Counted from the first letter of the stretch, positions 23,088-32,097 are shown. The stretch: 64,000 nt of DNA from Candidatus Dormiibacter spiritus (GCA_003244185.1 QHBT01000029.1:1-64000), one strand, 5' to 3'. Notes: generated from the letters alone by a model not told the origin. Numbers and translations are program-made.

Positions 23088-25191
23088 GCGGGTCCTCGGC
23101 CAGCCGGGTCCGCTCGGCGGCCAGCTCCACCAGCCGGCGGTGGGAGTCAACACCCTTGCGCGTCGGCACCTTGTGCCAGGCGCCTTCGGCGTCGAGCTCC
23201 CAGGCGAGCACGTCGTCGGCCAGCTCGATGTCGATCACCTCAGCCAGCTGCGCCTTGAGCAGCGAGTCGCGCACAGGCACCACCGCCTCAACCCGCCGAT
23301 CCAGGTTTCGGTCCATCACGTCGGCCGATCCTATGTAGTACTCCACGCCGCGGCGCTCACTGCCGAAGCGGAAGATGCGCGAGTGCTCAAGGAAGTGACC
23401 GACCAAAGAGCGGACCTGGATCCGATCCGACAGGCCGCGCAGACCCGGCCGCAGGCAGCACATGCCGCGCACTATGAGATCGATCCGGACCCCGGCTTGG
23501 GCCGCGTCGTAGAGCGCGTCGATGATCTCCTGGTCGGTCAGGTTGTTGACCTTGATGACTATGCGGCCGTCCGGCTGCTTCCGCTCCGACCGGATCAGCT
23601 CCAGCAGCCCGGCCCGCAGGCCCATCGGCGCCACCAGCAGCTGCCTGAACTTGCGCTGCCGGCTGTAGCCGGTCAGAAAATTGAAGAACTCGCTCACGTC
23701 TGCGCCGATCTCGTCATCGCAGGTCAAGAGGCCGATGTCCTCATAGCTCTTGGCGGTGCTGGGGTTGTAGTTGCCAGTGGCGGCGTGCACGTAGCGGCGG
23801 ATCCGCCGGCCCTCCTGGCGGACGACCAGCGTGAGCTTGGCATGGGTCTTGAGCCCGACCAGGCCGTAGACGACATGAACCCCCGATTGCTCGAGCTGCT
23901 GGGCCCACTCGATGTTCGCCTGCTCGTCGCCCCGAGCCTTCAGCTCGACCAGCGCCGCCACCTGCTTGCCCGCCTCGGCCGCCTGAGCCAAGGCGATGGC
24001 GATGGGGCTGGCGGGGCCAGACGTGCGGTAGAGCGTCTGCTTGATGGCCAGCACCTTCGGGTCTGCGGCGGCCTGCTGGATGAAGCTGACGACCGATCCG
24101 GCGAAGGAGTCGTATGGGTGGTGCAGCAGCACGTCGCCGTCTGCCAGCACGTTGAAGATGGAGCGCGGCTTCGATTCCGTGGCAACCAGTCGCGGCGGCA
24201 GGCTGGGAACGAAGCGCTCGACCTGGAGGTCAGGCCTGTCGAGATCGGCCAGGAAGTCGACTCCGCCCAGATCCAGCAGCCCATCCACCTGATAGACGTC
24301 CTCGTCAGCCAGATCCAGCTCGCGCATGAGGAGCGTCCGCACCTCGTCCGGCAGGTCTCGGTGGACCTCCAGCCGCACTGCGCGGGCGCGGCGGCGCTGG
24401 CGCAGAAGCTCGGTCTGAATCGTCACCAGGAGGTCGTCGGCTTCGGAGTCGCGCACCTCGAGGTCGTTGTCGCGCGTCACGCGAAAGAGTGTGTGCTTCA
24501 GCACCTCCATGCCCGGGAAGAGCGCCTGCAGGTTGGCCGCGATGACCGACTCCAGGGGAACGAAGCTCTCTCCGTCCGGCAGAGCCACAAAGCGGGGCAG
24601 CAGCGGGGGTACCTTGAGCCGGGCAAAGCGCTGATCTCGACGCAGTGGATCGCGCACGATAACAGCGAAGTTGAGCGAGAAATTGGAGAGGTAAGGGAAG
24701 GGGTGACCAGGGTCCACGGCCAGCGGCGTAAGCACCGGGAACACCTGGTTGCGGAAGTAGCGGCTCAGGTGGTCCAGGTCCTTCTTGGCCAGACCCTCGG
24801 AGTCGATCAGCCGGATGCCCTTTTGCGCCAGCTCCGGCAGTAGGTGCCGGTTCCAGAGCCGGCTCTGGCGGGTACCCAGCTCCTCGGCTCGGCGGCGGAT
24901 GTCGAACAGCTGCTGCACGGGCGTCTTGCCGTCAGGTGACGCGACGTCAGGGGCTGCTTCCAGCTGGTCTTTCAGCCCCGCCACACGGATCTGGAAGAAG
25001 TCATCGAGGTTGCGGGCGAAGAAGTGCAGGCAGCGGACCCGCTCCAGCAGCGGCAGGCTGGCGTTCTCGCCTCGAGCCAGAACACGCTCGCTGTAGTCCA
25101 GAAGTGAAAGCTCGCGATTGAGATAACGCGAAGGCGGCGGCGCTTCGCTGGGAAGAGCCTCCAGGCTCGTCTTCGCCTGCGCTACGGCCAC
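23074..25191 (-). CDS. ppk: Polyphosphate kinase 1
   Basis: 705 residues from GTG 25191, full length. The N domain starts RYLNRELSLLDYSERVLARG. HPFPYLSNFSLNFAV marks the head domain. Catalytic elements are the autophosphorylated His in GLKTHAKLTLVVRQEG, the following YVHAATGNYNPSTAKSYEDIGL, and the second conserved block YYIGSADVMDRNLDRRVEA. The enzyme reversibly moves the gamma phosphate of ATP onto polyphosphate at the membrane. It heads an overlapping operon with CYTH-CHAD, NUDIX and SixA genes, and the Pst/Pho genes lie 1.4 kb away on the same strand as pstS. Confidence 0.97.
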   Translation of the reverse strand: MAVAQAKTSLEALPSEAPPPSRYLNRELSLLDYSERVLARGENASLPLLERVRCLHFFARNLDDFFQIRVAGLKDQLEAAPDVASPDGKTPVQQLFDIRRRAEELGTRQSRLWNRHLLPELAQKGIRLIDSEGLAKKDLDHLSRYFRNQVFPVLTPLAVDPGHPFPYLSNFSLNFAVIVRDPLRRDQRFARLKVPPLLPRFVALPDGESFVPLESVIAANLQALFPGMEVLKHTLFRVTRDNDLEVRDSEADDLLVTIQTELLRQRRRARAVRLEVHRDLPDEVRTLLMRELDLADEDVYQVDGLLDLGGVDFLADLDRPDLQVERFVPSLPPRLVATESKPRSIFNVLADGDVLLHHPYDSFAGSVVSFIQQAAADPKVLAIKQTLYRTSGPASPIAIALAQAAEAGKQVAALVELKARGDEQANIEWAQQLEQSGVHVVYGLVGLKTHAKLTLVVRQEGRRIRRYVHAATGNYNPSTAKSYEDIGLLTCDDEIGADVSEFFNFLTGYSRQRKFRQLLVAPMGLRAGLLELIRSERKQPDGRIVIKVNNLTDQEIIDALYDAAQAGVRIDLIVRGMCCLRPGLRGLSDRIQVRSLVGHFLEHSRIFRFGSERRGVEYYIGSADVMDRNLDRRVEAVVPVRDSLLKAQLAEVIDIELADDVLAWELDAEGAWHKVPTRKGVDSHRRLVELAAERTRLAEDPLGGG

Positions 25192-25225
25192 TTAGGGCTG
25201 CTTCCTTTCAGCTCGTGAGCGATGT

Positions 25226-25438
25226 TCAGGCGGCTTTGGGTCGCACAACGTTGGCGGCCACCAGGCAGGCGACGGCGATCGCCAGGGCCACCAGCGCGTG
25301 TTTGTAGTGGTGAGCCGCGCCGGGATCCGAGGTGGCGAAGCTGACCGCGCCGAAGGCGTACAGCGCCGAGATGATTACGAACAGGGCGCCCAGCGCTGCC
25401 ACCACGCCAGCCAGGGCGGGATTGCCTCTAGTTTCCAT
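25226..25438 (-). CDS. Small two-helix membrane protein
   Basis: 70 residues from ATG 25438. Two hydrophobic segments (NPALAGVVAALGALFVIISALYAFGAV and HALVALAIAVACLVAANVV) are joined by a short polar loop with HHYKH. The start is supported by a TACGCT box eight bases upstream. It lies 34 bases before ppk on the same strand and could be the first gene of that operon. I recognise no family. Confidence 0.5.
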   Translation of the reverse strand: METRGNPALAGVVAALGALFVIISALYAFGAVSFATSDPGAAHHYKHALVALAIAVACLVAANVVRPKAA

Positions 25439-25595
25439 ATGCGGCCAGCGTACATGCGGGGCGGTGGCCCTCCCCCTGCAAAACCCCTCCCACCACTGAA
25501 AGACCGCCTCTGCGAGCACCGGAGGACCTTCCGCTTCGAGGCTCATCGCCTGGTTCCGGCCGACGAAGGCACGCCGAGGCGTCGCCTCCGCCTGA

Positions 25596-26447
25596 TCAGC
25601 GGAGCAGGATCAGGGCCAACAGCCCGAAGGCTGCGCAGTACCAGCCGTAGGGATCGAGCCGCCCCGCCCGGAAGTAGCGGATCAGGAACCGCGCGCTGAT
25701 GTAAGCGGCCAGCCCGGCCACCACGGCCGCCGCCGCATAGAGAGCCAGCGGCCCCCGCTGGCTGAACAGCTGCGGCACCTCCAGCAGTCCGGCCGCTGCG
25801 ATGATCGGCGTCGCGAGGAGGAAGGAGAAGCGCGCGGCCTCCTGATGGCGCAGGCCTGCCAGCAAGCCACCGCAGATGGTGACGCCTGAGCGCGAAATCC
25901 CCGGCAGCAGCGCCAGCGCCTGGGCCCCGCCGGTGACGAAGGCCGCCTTGAACGTGATCTGCTGGGCCGATTTGAACTGCTGCTCCTGCTCCTCCCGGCT
26001 CAGATCTCGGCGCTCCGAGCGCCGGCGCAGCGCCTCGGCGGTCAGCAGGATGGCGCCATTCAAGATCAGAAAGAGGGCAGCCACCCGCGGCGTGGCGAAC
26101 AGCGCTTTGAGCGGCCGCTCGAGAAGAAAGCCAATCAGCCCGCCCGGGATCGTGCCTGCCAGCAGGAGCATGGCCAGGCGCTCGTTCTCGGCCTCGATCC
26201 GCCCGCGCACAGCGCCGCGCACGAAGCCCTTCACTATTCCCAGCCAGTCGCGCCAGTAGAGGATGACCAGCGCCGTGGCGGTGCCGAGATGAAGCAGCGT
26301 GAGAAAGGGCACGAAACTGGGATCGGCCTGCCGGAAAGCCCAATGCAGGAGCGCTGGTACCACCACTGCATGGCCCAGGGACGACACCGGAAACAGCTCG
26401 GTGGCGCCCTGCAAGAGCGCTATGAAGAACGCTTGCCAGTCGGTCAT
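25596..26447 (-). CDS. uppP: Undecaprenyl-diphosphatase
   Basis: 283 residues with about eight membrane helices. The two active-site motifs of the UppP/BacA family are present: LLQGATELFPVSSLGHAVV near the N-terminus (Glu-rich motif with Ser and His) and PGISRSGVTICGGLLAG in the second half. The enzyme recycles undecaprenyl pyrophosphate for peptidoglycan synthesis and can give bacitracin resistance. A TAGCAT box lies 12 bases before the ATG. The gene follows pstS on the same strand but is separated from it by a strong hairpin. Confidence 0.95.
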   Translation of the reverse strand: MTDWQAFFIALLQGATELFPVSSLGHAVVVPALLHWAFRQADPSFVPFLTLLHLGTATALVILYWRDWLGIVKGFVRGAVRGRIEAENERLAMLLLAGTIPGGLIGFLLERPLKALFATPRVAALFLILNGAILLTAEALRRRSERRDLSREEQEQQFKSAQQITFKAAFVTGGAQALALLPGISRSGVTICGGLLAGLRHQEAARFSFLLATPIIAAAGLLEVPQLFSQRGPLALYAAAAVVAGLAAYISARFLIRYFRAGRLDPYGWYCAAFGLLALILLR

Positions 26448-26496
26448 CTGCGGGCAGCAATGCTAAAGGCTGGAGGCCACGGCAGGTAAGAGAGCC

Positions 26497-26530
26497 GGCC
26501 GCCTCACCTTCGAAAGCGGTGGGGGCGGCC
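26497..26530 (-). terminator. Terminator-like hairpin after pstS
   Basis: GGCCGCCTCACC pairs with GGTGGGGGCGGCC with a single bulge, enclosing loop TTCGAAAGC. It lies about 35 bases past the pstS stop on the minus strand and separates pstS from uppP. Only a short pyrimidine stretch follows. Confidence 0.5.
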
Positions 26531-26565
26531 AGGGAGAGGAGGGTCGTTGCTAAGTGGGAAAGTCG

Positions 26566-27642
26566 TCAGGCGACCTTGACTTTTTTGAGCTGCGCCAGGC
26601 TGAAGTCGCTGGCCTCCTTGGGGAGCGGCGCGTACTGGAGATCCTTGCTGATCGGCTGGCCGCCGGTGACCAGCCACTTGAACAGCTCGACCAGCGCCTT
26701 GCCCTTCTGCGGATCCGCCTGGTTGGTCTTGAGCATGACCCAGCTGTAGGTCGAGATCGGATAGGCGCTGTCCCCCGGGGCGTCTGTGATCGAGAAGTTG
26801 GTTGGGCTCAAGCCCTGCAGGGTAGCTGCAGCCGCGGTGGCGCCGCCAATCGAAGGGGCGACGAACTTGCCACTGTGATTCTTTACCTGAGCGGTCTGAA
26901 GCTTGCTCTGGATGACGTAGGCCAGCTCCACGTAGCCGATGGCGCCGTCTGTGGATTTGACCGCCTGGCCGACACCCTCATTGCCCTTCCCGCCAGTTCC
27001 GGCCGGCCACTGGACCGACTTCCCGACGCCGACCGTGCTCTTCCATTCCGGGGAGACCTTGCTCAGGTAGTCGGTGAAGGCGTACGACGTGCCGGAGCCA
27101 TCCGACCGGTGTACTAGCGTGATGGCGGAGCTGGGCAGCTTGGCGCCACTGTTCAGCGCCTTGAGCTTGGGATCGTCCCAGGTCTTGATCTTGCCGAGGT
27201 AGATGTCCGCCAGGGTGGCGCCGTCGAGCTTCAGATTATCGACGGCGGGGAGGTTGTAGGAGATGGCGGCCACGCCGATAGTGCTCGGCAGCTGCACCAA
27301 CGCGGCGTCACCGCCAGCGGCCGCCACCTCGGCTGCAGTCATCGGCACGTCGGTGGCGCCGAAGTCGACAGTGCCCTTGGTGAACTGCTGGATGCCACCA
27401 CCTGAACCGATGGCCTGGTAGTTGACTGAAACCTTCGAGTGGTCGGCGTTGTATTGATAGAAGGCCTTGGTGAAGAACGGCTCTACGAAGGTGGAGCCGG
27501 CGCCTTGCAGCTGGCCGCTGCCGACATCAGCAGTGGGCTGAGCGGCGCTGCCGCCCGAATTGCTGGCGGAGCCGCCGCAGGCGACCAGAGCGGCTGCGGC
27601 GGCTGCCGCCAGCAGGAGTCGAAAAGGAGAGCTATTTCGCAT
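26566..27642 (-). CDS. pstS: Phosphate ABC transporter substrate-binding lipoprotein
   Basis: 358 residues. The lipoprotein signal ends at lipobox LVAC (Cys about 22). The PstS fold shows the phosphate-binding signatures LQGAGSTFVEPFFTKAF, then VNYQAIGSGGGIQQFTKG, DFGATDVPMT and HRSDGSGTSYAFTDYLS. The start ATG 27642 is seven bases after a TAGCGT -10 box, with a TTAACC half-site nine bases further up. It is transcribed divergently from phoR and the rest of the Pst genes. The protein captures phosphate outside the membrane and feeds PstCAB. Confidence 0.96.
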   Translation of the reverse strand: MRNSSPFRLLLAAAAAAALVACGGSASNSGGSAAQPTADVGSGQLQGAGSTFVEPFFTKAFYQYNADHSKVSVNYQAIGSGGGIQQFTKGTVDFGATDVPMTAAEVAAAGGDAALVQLPSTIGVAAISYNLPAVDNLKLDGATLADIYLGKIKTWDDPKLKALNSGAKLPSSAITLVHRSDGSGTSYAFTDYLSKVSPEWKSTVGVGKSVQWPAGTGGKGNEGVGQAVKSTDGAIGYVELAYVIQSKLQTAQVKNHSGKFVAPSIGGATAAAATLQGLSPTNFSITDAPGDSAYPISTYSWVMLKTNQADPQKGKALVELFKWLVTGGQPISKDLQYAPLPKEASDFSLAQLKKVKVA

Positions 27643-27649
27643 GACTGGA

Positions 27650-27681
27650 ACGCTAGGCGCCGCTGGTTAAGACCCGGTGGT
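27650..27681 (-). promoter_or_regulatory. pstS promoter with candidate PhoP box
   Basis: On the minus strand ACCACC (27681-27676), five bases, TTAACC (27670-27665), nine bases, then the -10 box TAGCGT (27655-27650); pstS starts seven bases later. The 11-base repeat period and distance to the -10 match the box before pstB. The TTAACC unit resembles the TTAACA repeats bound by Bacillus PhoP. The first repeat here is degenerate. Confidence 0.5.
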
Positions 27682-27719
27682 GAGGGCATTTCCCGCCGGT
27701 TATGCAGTCCTGCCGCCCC

Positions 27720-27725
27720 TATAGT
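27720..27725 (+). promoter_or_regulatory. -10 box of phoR
   Basis: TATAGT ends seven bases before the GTG of phoR at 27733, predicting a leaderless transcript. GGTTAT at 27699-27704, in the -35 region, is a possible inverted half-site related to the PhoP repeats. Confidence 0.5.
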
Positions 27726-27732
27726 CAGCGCT

Positions 27733-28779
27733 GTGATCTGGGCCCGCTGGCGCCGGGAGGCCAACAGCACCGAGGAGGGTGGCCTTGATCCCTTTGCCGA
27801 CCTGCTCGAGGAAGCGCCCGTCATGGCGCTGCTGCTGGATCGCAACAACCGCCTGCTGGCCGCCAACCAAGCCGCCCGGGGATTCTTCCAGATCGACGTC
27901 GGGCGGCTGCCTCAGGGTCTGCTCCAGGCGACGCGTGAGAGCCGGTTGGCGGAGGTGCTGCGGGCGGGCCGGCCCGACGGGGAAGTCCGACTGACCCATC
28001 ACCGGCGCACAGTCGCGACGCGCCTGGTTCCAGGTCCGCGGCCGGGCGACACGCTCCTGTTCGCCTCGGACGTGACCGAGCTGCGCCGCCTGGAGAGGGT
28101 GCGGCAGGAGTTCGTAGCCAATCTCTCCCACGAGTTGAAGACGCCGCTCACCTCATTGCGTCTGGCCGCCGAGAGCCTCGTAGCTGATCCCCCGGAGGGG
28201 GCGCGCCGCCGCTTTGCGGAGCGCGTGGTGCAGGACGCCGACCACCTGACGGCGCTGGTCAACAACCTCCGCCAGCTGGCCGAGATCGAAGCTGAGGGTG
28301 GCAACCTGGCGGTCTCCCGCTTTGGCCTGGCCGAGCTGCTGCAGGAGGTGGTCCAGCGCAGCGCTCCGGAGCAGCTGATCAACCTCCGGATTCCCAGCTC
28401 ACTCCAGGTCGAGGCCGACCGCTCCAAGCTCGCCCAAGCTCTAGCCAACCTGCTGGACAATGCAGCCAAGTTCTCACCCGCCGGAACCGGTATCGACATC
28501 AGGGCCAGAGCTGTAGAGGGCGAGGTTCACATAACCGTGCGGGACCACGGTCCCGGTATCTCCCCCGAGCATTGGGAACGCGTCTTCGAGCGCTTCTACA
28601 AGGTGGACCAGGCGCGCTCGCGGGCCTCCGGTGGGTCAGGCCTGGGCCTGGCCATCGCGAAACACCTGCTGCTCGCCCAGGGCGGCCGCATCTGGACCGA
28701 AGCCGAGCCGGATGGCGGCCAGCGGTTCACCATCGCCCTCCCCGAACGCCGAGCCGACACAGTGCCACAGGCCTCATGA
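27733..28779 (+). CDS. phoR: PhoR-like sensor histidine kinase lacking membrane segments
   Basis: 348 residues from GTG 27733. A PAS-like domain (about residues 22-115, with LLDRNNRLLAANQAARGFF) precedes the kinase core. The H box is FVANLSHELKTPLTSL (His about 137), the N box LANLLDNAAKFSP, the G1 box DHGPGISPEHWERVFERFY and the G2 box GGSGLGLAI. No transmembrane helix is visible, unlike typical PhoR, so the kinase is predicted to be cytoplasmic, perhaps reading PstSCAB-PhoU status by protein contact. It lies upstream of pstB-phoU-phoP and divergent from pstS, which supports the phosphate-sensing assignment. Confidence 0.88.
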   Translation: MIWARWRREANSTEEGGLDPFADLLEEAPVMALLLDRNNRLLAANQAARGFFQIDVGRLPQGLLQATRESRLAEVLRAGRPDGEVRLTHHRRTVATRLVPGPRPGDTLLFASDVTELRRLERVRQEFVANLSHELKTPLTSLRLAAESLVADPPEGARRRFAERVVQDADHLTALVNNLRQLAEIEAEGGNLAVSRFGLAELLQEVVQRSAPEQLINLRIPSSLQVEADRSKLAQALANLLDNAAKFSPAGTGIDIRARAVEGEVHITVRDHGPGISPEHWERVFERFYKVDQARSRASGGSGLGLAIAKHLLLAQGGRIWTEAEPDGGQRFTIALPERRADTVPQAS

Positions 28780-28837
28780 AGTTGGCGGCGGTGGCGGTCA
28801 GCCGGACCGGGTTACATTGTCCGCAGGCCCCTAACCC

Positions 28838-28869
28838 TTAACCATTAGTTAACCCCACGCTTGAATAAT
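28838..28869 (+). promoter_or_regulatory. PhoP box and promoter of pstB-phoU-phoP-pstCA
   Basis: TTAACC (28838-28843), five bases, TTAACC (28849-28854), nine bases, then AATAAT (28864-28869, five of six matches to the -10 consensus). A GTG start follows six bases later. Two perfect hexamers 11 bases apart, placed where a -35 would be, are the geometry of PhoB/PhoP-activated promoters. Confidence 0.6.
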
Positions 28870-28875
28870 CGAAGC

Positions 28876-29724
28876 GTGGTTGCCAGACCTCAGACCGGGA
28901 CGCCAACGGCCGGCAGTTCAACAGTCAGTCCGCATCTGACAGCTCTGGAGGGCGCGCCGCAGACACTTGTCTCGGTCGAAGGCGTCTCCTTCTGGTACGG
29001 CAAGCGGCAGGCCCTGAACCAGCTTGACCTCGCCATCCCGCACCGGCGCGTCACCGCGCTGATCGGGCCTTCCGGGTGTGGCAAGAGCACGCTGCTGCGG
29101 ATGCTGAACCGGATGTACGACCTCGTGCCCGGGAGCCGAACAGCAGGCAGGATCCTATTCGGTGGGGAGGACATCCTGGCGACCCGCCAGCTGCTGGAGC
29201 TGCGGCAGAAGATAGGCATGGTCTTTCAGAAGCCCAGCCCCTTCCCCATGTCGATTCGCGACAACGTAGCCTTTGCGCCGCGCCTGCTCGGCTGGGGCAA
29301 GAAGCGCATCAACGACGCGGTCGAGCGCAGCCTGCGGGACGCGGCCCTGTGGGACGAGGTGAAGGATCGGCTGAGCGCGTCAGGCACCTCGCTCTCGGGC
29401 GGTCAGCAGCAGCGGCTGGCGATCGCGCGGGCAATCGCAGTCGGCCCGGAAGTGATCTTGATGGACGAGCCCTGCTCGGCCCTGGATCCGATGGCCACGC
29501 TGAAGATCGAGGACCTGATGCGCCGCTTGGTCGAGACCTACACGATAGTCATCGTCACTCACAACATGCAGCAGGCGGCGCGGGTCGCCGATCACACGGC
29601 GTTCATGCTGATGGATCCTGAGCACGGCTACGGCGAGCTGGTCGAGTTCGGCAACACGACCGACATCTTCCAAAAGCCGAAGGACCCGAGGACCGAGGCA
29701 TACATCACCGGGCGGTTCGGATGA
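28876..29724 (+). CDS. pstB: Phosphate ABC transporter ATPase
   Basis: 282 residues from GTG 28876. This start is chosen over TTG 28861 because it sits six bases after a good -10 box. The first 30 residues are a non-conserved extension. Walker [10 protein letters not shown] (about 64-72), Q-loop [12 protein letters not shown], signature [14 protein letters not shown], Walker [14 protein letters not shown] and switch His VTHNMQQA are all present. The [11 protein letters not shown] loop is specific to PstB. It overlaps phoU by four bases (ATGA). It powers phosphate import through PstC and PstA. Confidence 0.96.
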   Translation: MVARPQTGTPTAGSSTVSPHLTALEGAPQTLVSVEGVSFWYGKRQALNQLDLAIPHRRVTALIGPSGCGKSTLLRMLNRMYDLVPGSRTAGRILFGGEDILATRQLLELRQKIGMVFQKPSPFPMSIRDNVAFAPRLLGWGKKRINDAVERSLRDAALWDEVKDRLSASGTSLSGGQQQRLAIARAIAVGPEVILMDEPCSALDPMATLKIEDLMRRLVETYTIVIVTHNMQQAARVADHTAFMLMDPEHGYGELVEFGNTTDIFQKPKDPRTEAYITGRFG

Positions 29725-30395
29725 CAGTCACCCGGCACAGCTTTCAGCTGGAGCTGGACTTGTTGCGGGAATCGCTGCTGCGCATGGCGGGCATGGTCGA
29801 GGCGCAGATAGACGACGCTCTCAATGCCCTGCGCGCGTTTGACCAGGAAGCCTCCGACGAAGTGCGGCACAACGACCAACAGATCAACGAGCTGCACAGG
29901 CAGATCCGGGAACAGGTCTTTGTCGTCATCGCCACCCAGCAGCCTGTCGCTCGTGACCTGCGGACGCTGATGGGCGTGCAGTCCATAGCGCTCGAGCTGG
30001 AGCGCATCGGCGATTACGCGGTACGCATCGCGCGTCGCGCCACGATGCTGGCAGGTCTTCCCCACCGACCGCTGCGCACCGAGTTCGGGCTGATGGGCGA
30101 GGTTGCCAGCCAGCAAGTGAGGGACATCCTGGACGCGCTGATCGAGCAGAACGCCGCCAGCGCGGCAGAGGTGGCTGCCAAGGACGACGAGATCGACCGC
30201 CTCTACCATCGCGTCTTCGACGAGTTGATAGCCGAGCTGGCCGCGCTGCCGGATGACGCCGACCGCGAGCAGGAGGCGCTCCGCTGTGTGACGCTGATCC
30301 AGGTGGCTCACAACTTGGAGCGCATAGGCGACCGCATAGCCAACGTCGCGGAGGACATAGTGTTCCTGCAGTCTGGTCAGGTAGTGGAGCTCTAG
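29721..30395 (+). CDS. phoU: Phosphate-uptake regulator PhoU
   Basis: 224 residues. Two repeated three-helix bundles each carry the metal-cluster motif: [15 protein letters not shown] (about residues 93-107) and [15 protein letters not shown] (near 197-211). PhoU links Pst activity to PhoR and represses the regulon when phosphate is ample. The start overlaps pstB by four bases. phoP follows 12 bases later, so pstB, phoU and phoP are one unit. Confidence 0.96.
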   Translation: MTVTRHSFQLELDLLRESLLRMAGMVEAQIDDALNALRAFDQEASDEVRHNDQQINELHRQIREQVFVVIATQQPVARDLRTLMGVQSIALELERIGDYAVRIARRATMLAGLPHRPLRTEFGLMGEVASQQVRDILDALIEQNAASAAEVAAKDDEIDRLYHRVFDELIAELAALPDDADREQEALRCVTLIQVAHNLERIGDRIANVAEDIVFLQSGQVVEL

Positions 30396-30407
30396 CTGGG
30401 ACACGAG

Positions 30408-31148
30408 GTGGACAGAATCCTGATCGTCGAGGACGACGAAGGCATCCGGGAGACGCTGCGCTACAACCTGGAAGCAACGGGCTACGCTGTCAGCGAAGCC
30501 GGCGACGGCGCGGTCGGCCTGCGCACTGCCCACAACCTGCGGCCGGATCTGGTGCTGCTGGACCTGATGCTGCCGAGCATGAGCGGGATGGACTTCTGCC
30601 GGGCGTTCCGCCGCGCCAGCAGCGCTCCGATCATCATGCTCACCGCCAAGGACTCGGAGGTGGACAAGATAGTCGGCCTCGAGCTGGGGGCGGACGACTA
30701 CATCACCAAGCCCTTCTCCGTGCGCGAGGTGCTGGCCCGTGTTCACGCTGTCCTTCGACGCAGGAACGATGGCCAGGGCGAGCGCAGCCAGCCCGAGCAG
30801 GAAACCATAGGCAACTTCAGCCTTGATCGGCCAGGCCGGCGCGTGATGGTGGACGGCTCCGAGGTGCATCTGACCAGCCGCGAGTTCGATCTTCTCTCCC
30901 ACCTGATCGCCCGGAGCGGCCGGGTGCAGTCGCGCGAGATGCTGCTCCAGGAGGTCTGGGGCAATACCTTCGTGGGCGACCGCAAGACAGTCGACGTGCA
31001 CATCCGCTGGCTGCGCGAAAAGCTGGCGGACCGGGTGCCGCTGGAGATTGTGACTGTGCGCGGCGCCGGCTACAGGCTGGACAGGCGCAAGAGCGGCGGG
31101 CCGGAGGCTGCCGGCGACCAGGCCCCGGCCATCTCGGTAGCACGTTAG
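30408..31148 (+). CDS. phoP: Phosphate-regulon response regulator (OmpR family)
   Basis: 246 residues from GTG 30408. The receiver domain (1-120) has the acidic pocket IVEDDE, phosphoacceptor Asp in LVLLDLMLPSMSG (about 53), Thr in MLTAKDSE and Lys in ITKPFS. The winged-helix DNA-binding domain (about 140-235) has EVHLTSREFDLLSHL, the recognition helix in DRKTVDVHIRWLREKL and VRGAGYRL. It is the expected partner of the PhoR kinase and the likely ligand of the TTAACC boxes. pstC starts five bases after it. phoB is an equivalent name. Confidence 0.93.
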   Translation: MDRILIVEDDEGIRETLRYNLEATGYAVSEAGDGAVGLRTAHNLRPDLVLLDLMLPSMSGMDFCRAFRRASSAPIIMLTAKDSEVDKIVGLELGADDYITKPFSVREVLARVHAVLRRRNDGQGERSQPEQETIGNFSLDRPGRRVMVDGSEVHLTSREFDLLSHLIARSGRVQSREMLLQEVWGNTFVGDRKTVDVHIRWLREKLADRVPLEIVTVRGAGYRLDRRKSGGPEAAGDQAPAISVAR

Positions 31149-31152
31149 CGGT

Positions 31153-32097
31153 TTGGAGACAGCTCTCCGGACCGGCCTGCGCCGCTGGGGCGGCCGGGGC
31201 TCGGCCGAAGGCTTCCGCTACTGGTCGGCGCTGGCCGGACTGCTGGTGCCGCTCGTGCTCGTCGCAATCGTGCTGGTGCTCCTCCTCCAGGCCCAGCCCG
31301 CGCTGAGCCGCTTCGGCCTTGGCTTCCTCACCGCGCGGGCGTGGAATCCTGTCAAGCAGGAGTTCGGCGCCCTTCCCTTCCTCTACGGAACGGTGGCAAC
31401 CAGCCTGCTGGCGCTGTTGATGGCTCTGCCTGTGGGGGTGGGAGTCGCGCTGTTCCTGGCCGAACCCGGGCTGCCGCGCGTGCGCGGAGCGCTGGGTCTC
31501 GGCGTCGAGCTCCTGGCCGGCATCCCCAGCGTCGTTTACGGCATCTGGGGCCTCTACGTGTTGGCGCCCTGGCTGCTGGAGCATGTGAGCAAGCCACTGA
31601 CCACGCGGCTCGGCGGCTTTCCCCTCCTCGCCGGACCTGCCCGCCAGACAAACCTACTGCTGGCTTCCATAGTCATCGCGATCATGATCCTGCCCACGCT
31701 CGCCTCGATCTCGCGCGAGGTGCTGAAGGCGGTGCCAAACGGCATCCGAGAATCGAGCCTGGCGCTCGGCGCAACCTGGTGGGAGACTGTGTGGCGGGTG
31801 GTGCTGCCCGCGGCACGGGCAGGCATCTTCGGCGCTACTGTGCTGGCCCTGGGCCGGGCGTTGGGGGAGACCATCGCTGTGACCATGGTGATCGGCAACA
31901 CGCCGGTGATACAGACGTCGCTGCTGGGACCGGCCTACACGCTCGCCAGCGTGATCGCCAACGAGTTCAGCGAGGCAACTGGCCAGGTTTACACGGCCGC
32001 CTTGCTGGAGCTGGGTTTGGTGCTGGTGCTGCTCACCCTGGTCATCAATCTGCTCGCCCTGCTGCTCGTCCGCAACACAGGCAGACAGCTGGCGTGA
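31153..32097 (+). CDS. pstC: Phosphate ABC transporter permease PstC
   Basis: 314 residues from TTG 31153. Six membrane helices are predicted. The EAA loop reads EVLKAVPNGIRESSLALGATWWETVWRVVLP in the canonical place for the PstB contact, and PLLAGPARQTNLL is a periplasmic loop. GIWGLYVLAPWLLEH is typical of PstC. It forms the inner-membrane channel with PstA, whose GTG start overlaps this stop (GTGA). Confidence 0.95.
   Translation: METALRTGLRRWGGRGSAEGFRYWSALAGLLVPLVLVAIVLVLLLQAQPALSRFGLGFLTARAWNPVKQEFGALPFLYGTVATSLLALLMALPVGVGVALFLAEPGLPRVRGALGLGVELLAGIPSVVYGIWGLYVLAPWLLEHVSKPLTTRLGGFPLLAGPARQTNLLLASIVIAIMILPTLASISREVLKAVPNGIRESSLALGATWWETVWRVVLPAARAGIFGATVLALGRALGETIAVTMVIGNTPVIQTSLLGPAYTLASVIANEFSEATGQVYTAALLELGLVLVLLTLVINLLALLLVRNTGRQLA

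Noticed and set aside
22984-24843. Long plus-strand open frame opposite ppk (619 codons)
   Set aside because: It is the antisense shadow of a clearly conserved ppk. Its protein is low in hydrophobic structure, rich in His/Gln/Arg, and has no family motif.
31341-32093. Upstream extension of the pstA frame over pstC
   Set aside because: The extension is an out-of-frame copy of pstC; PstA homology begins exactly at GTG 32094, which overlaps the pstC stop.
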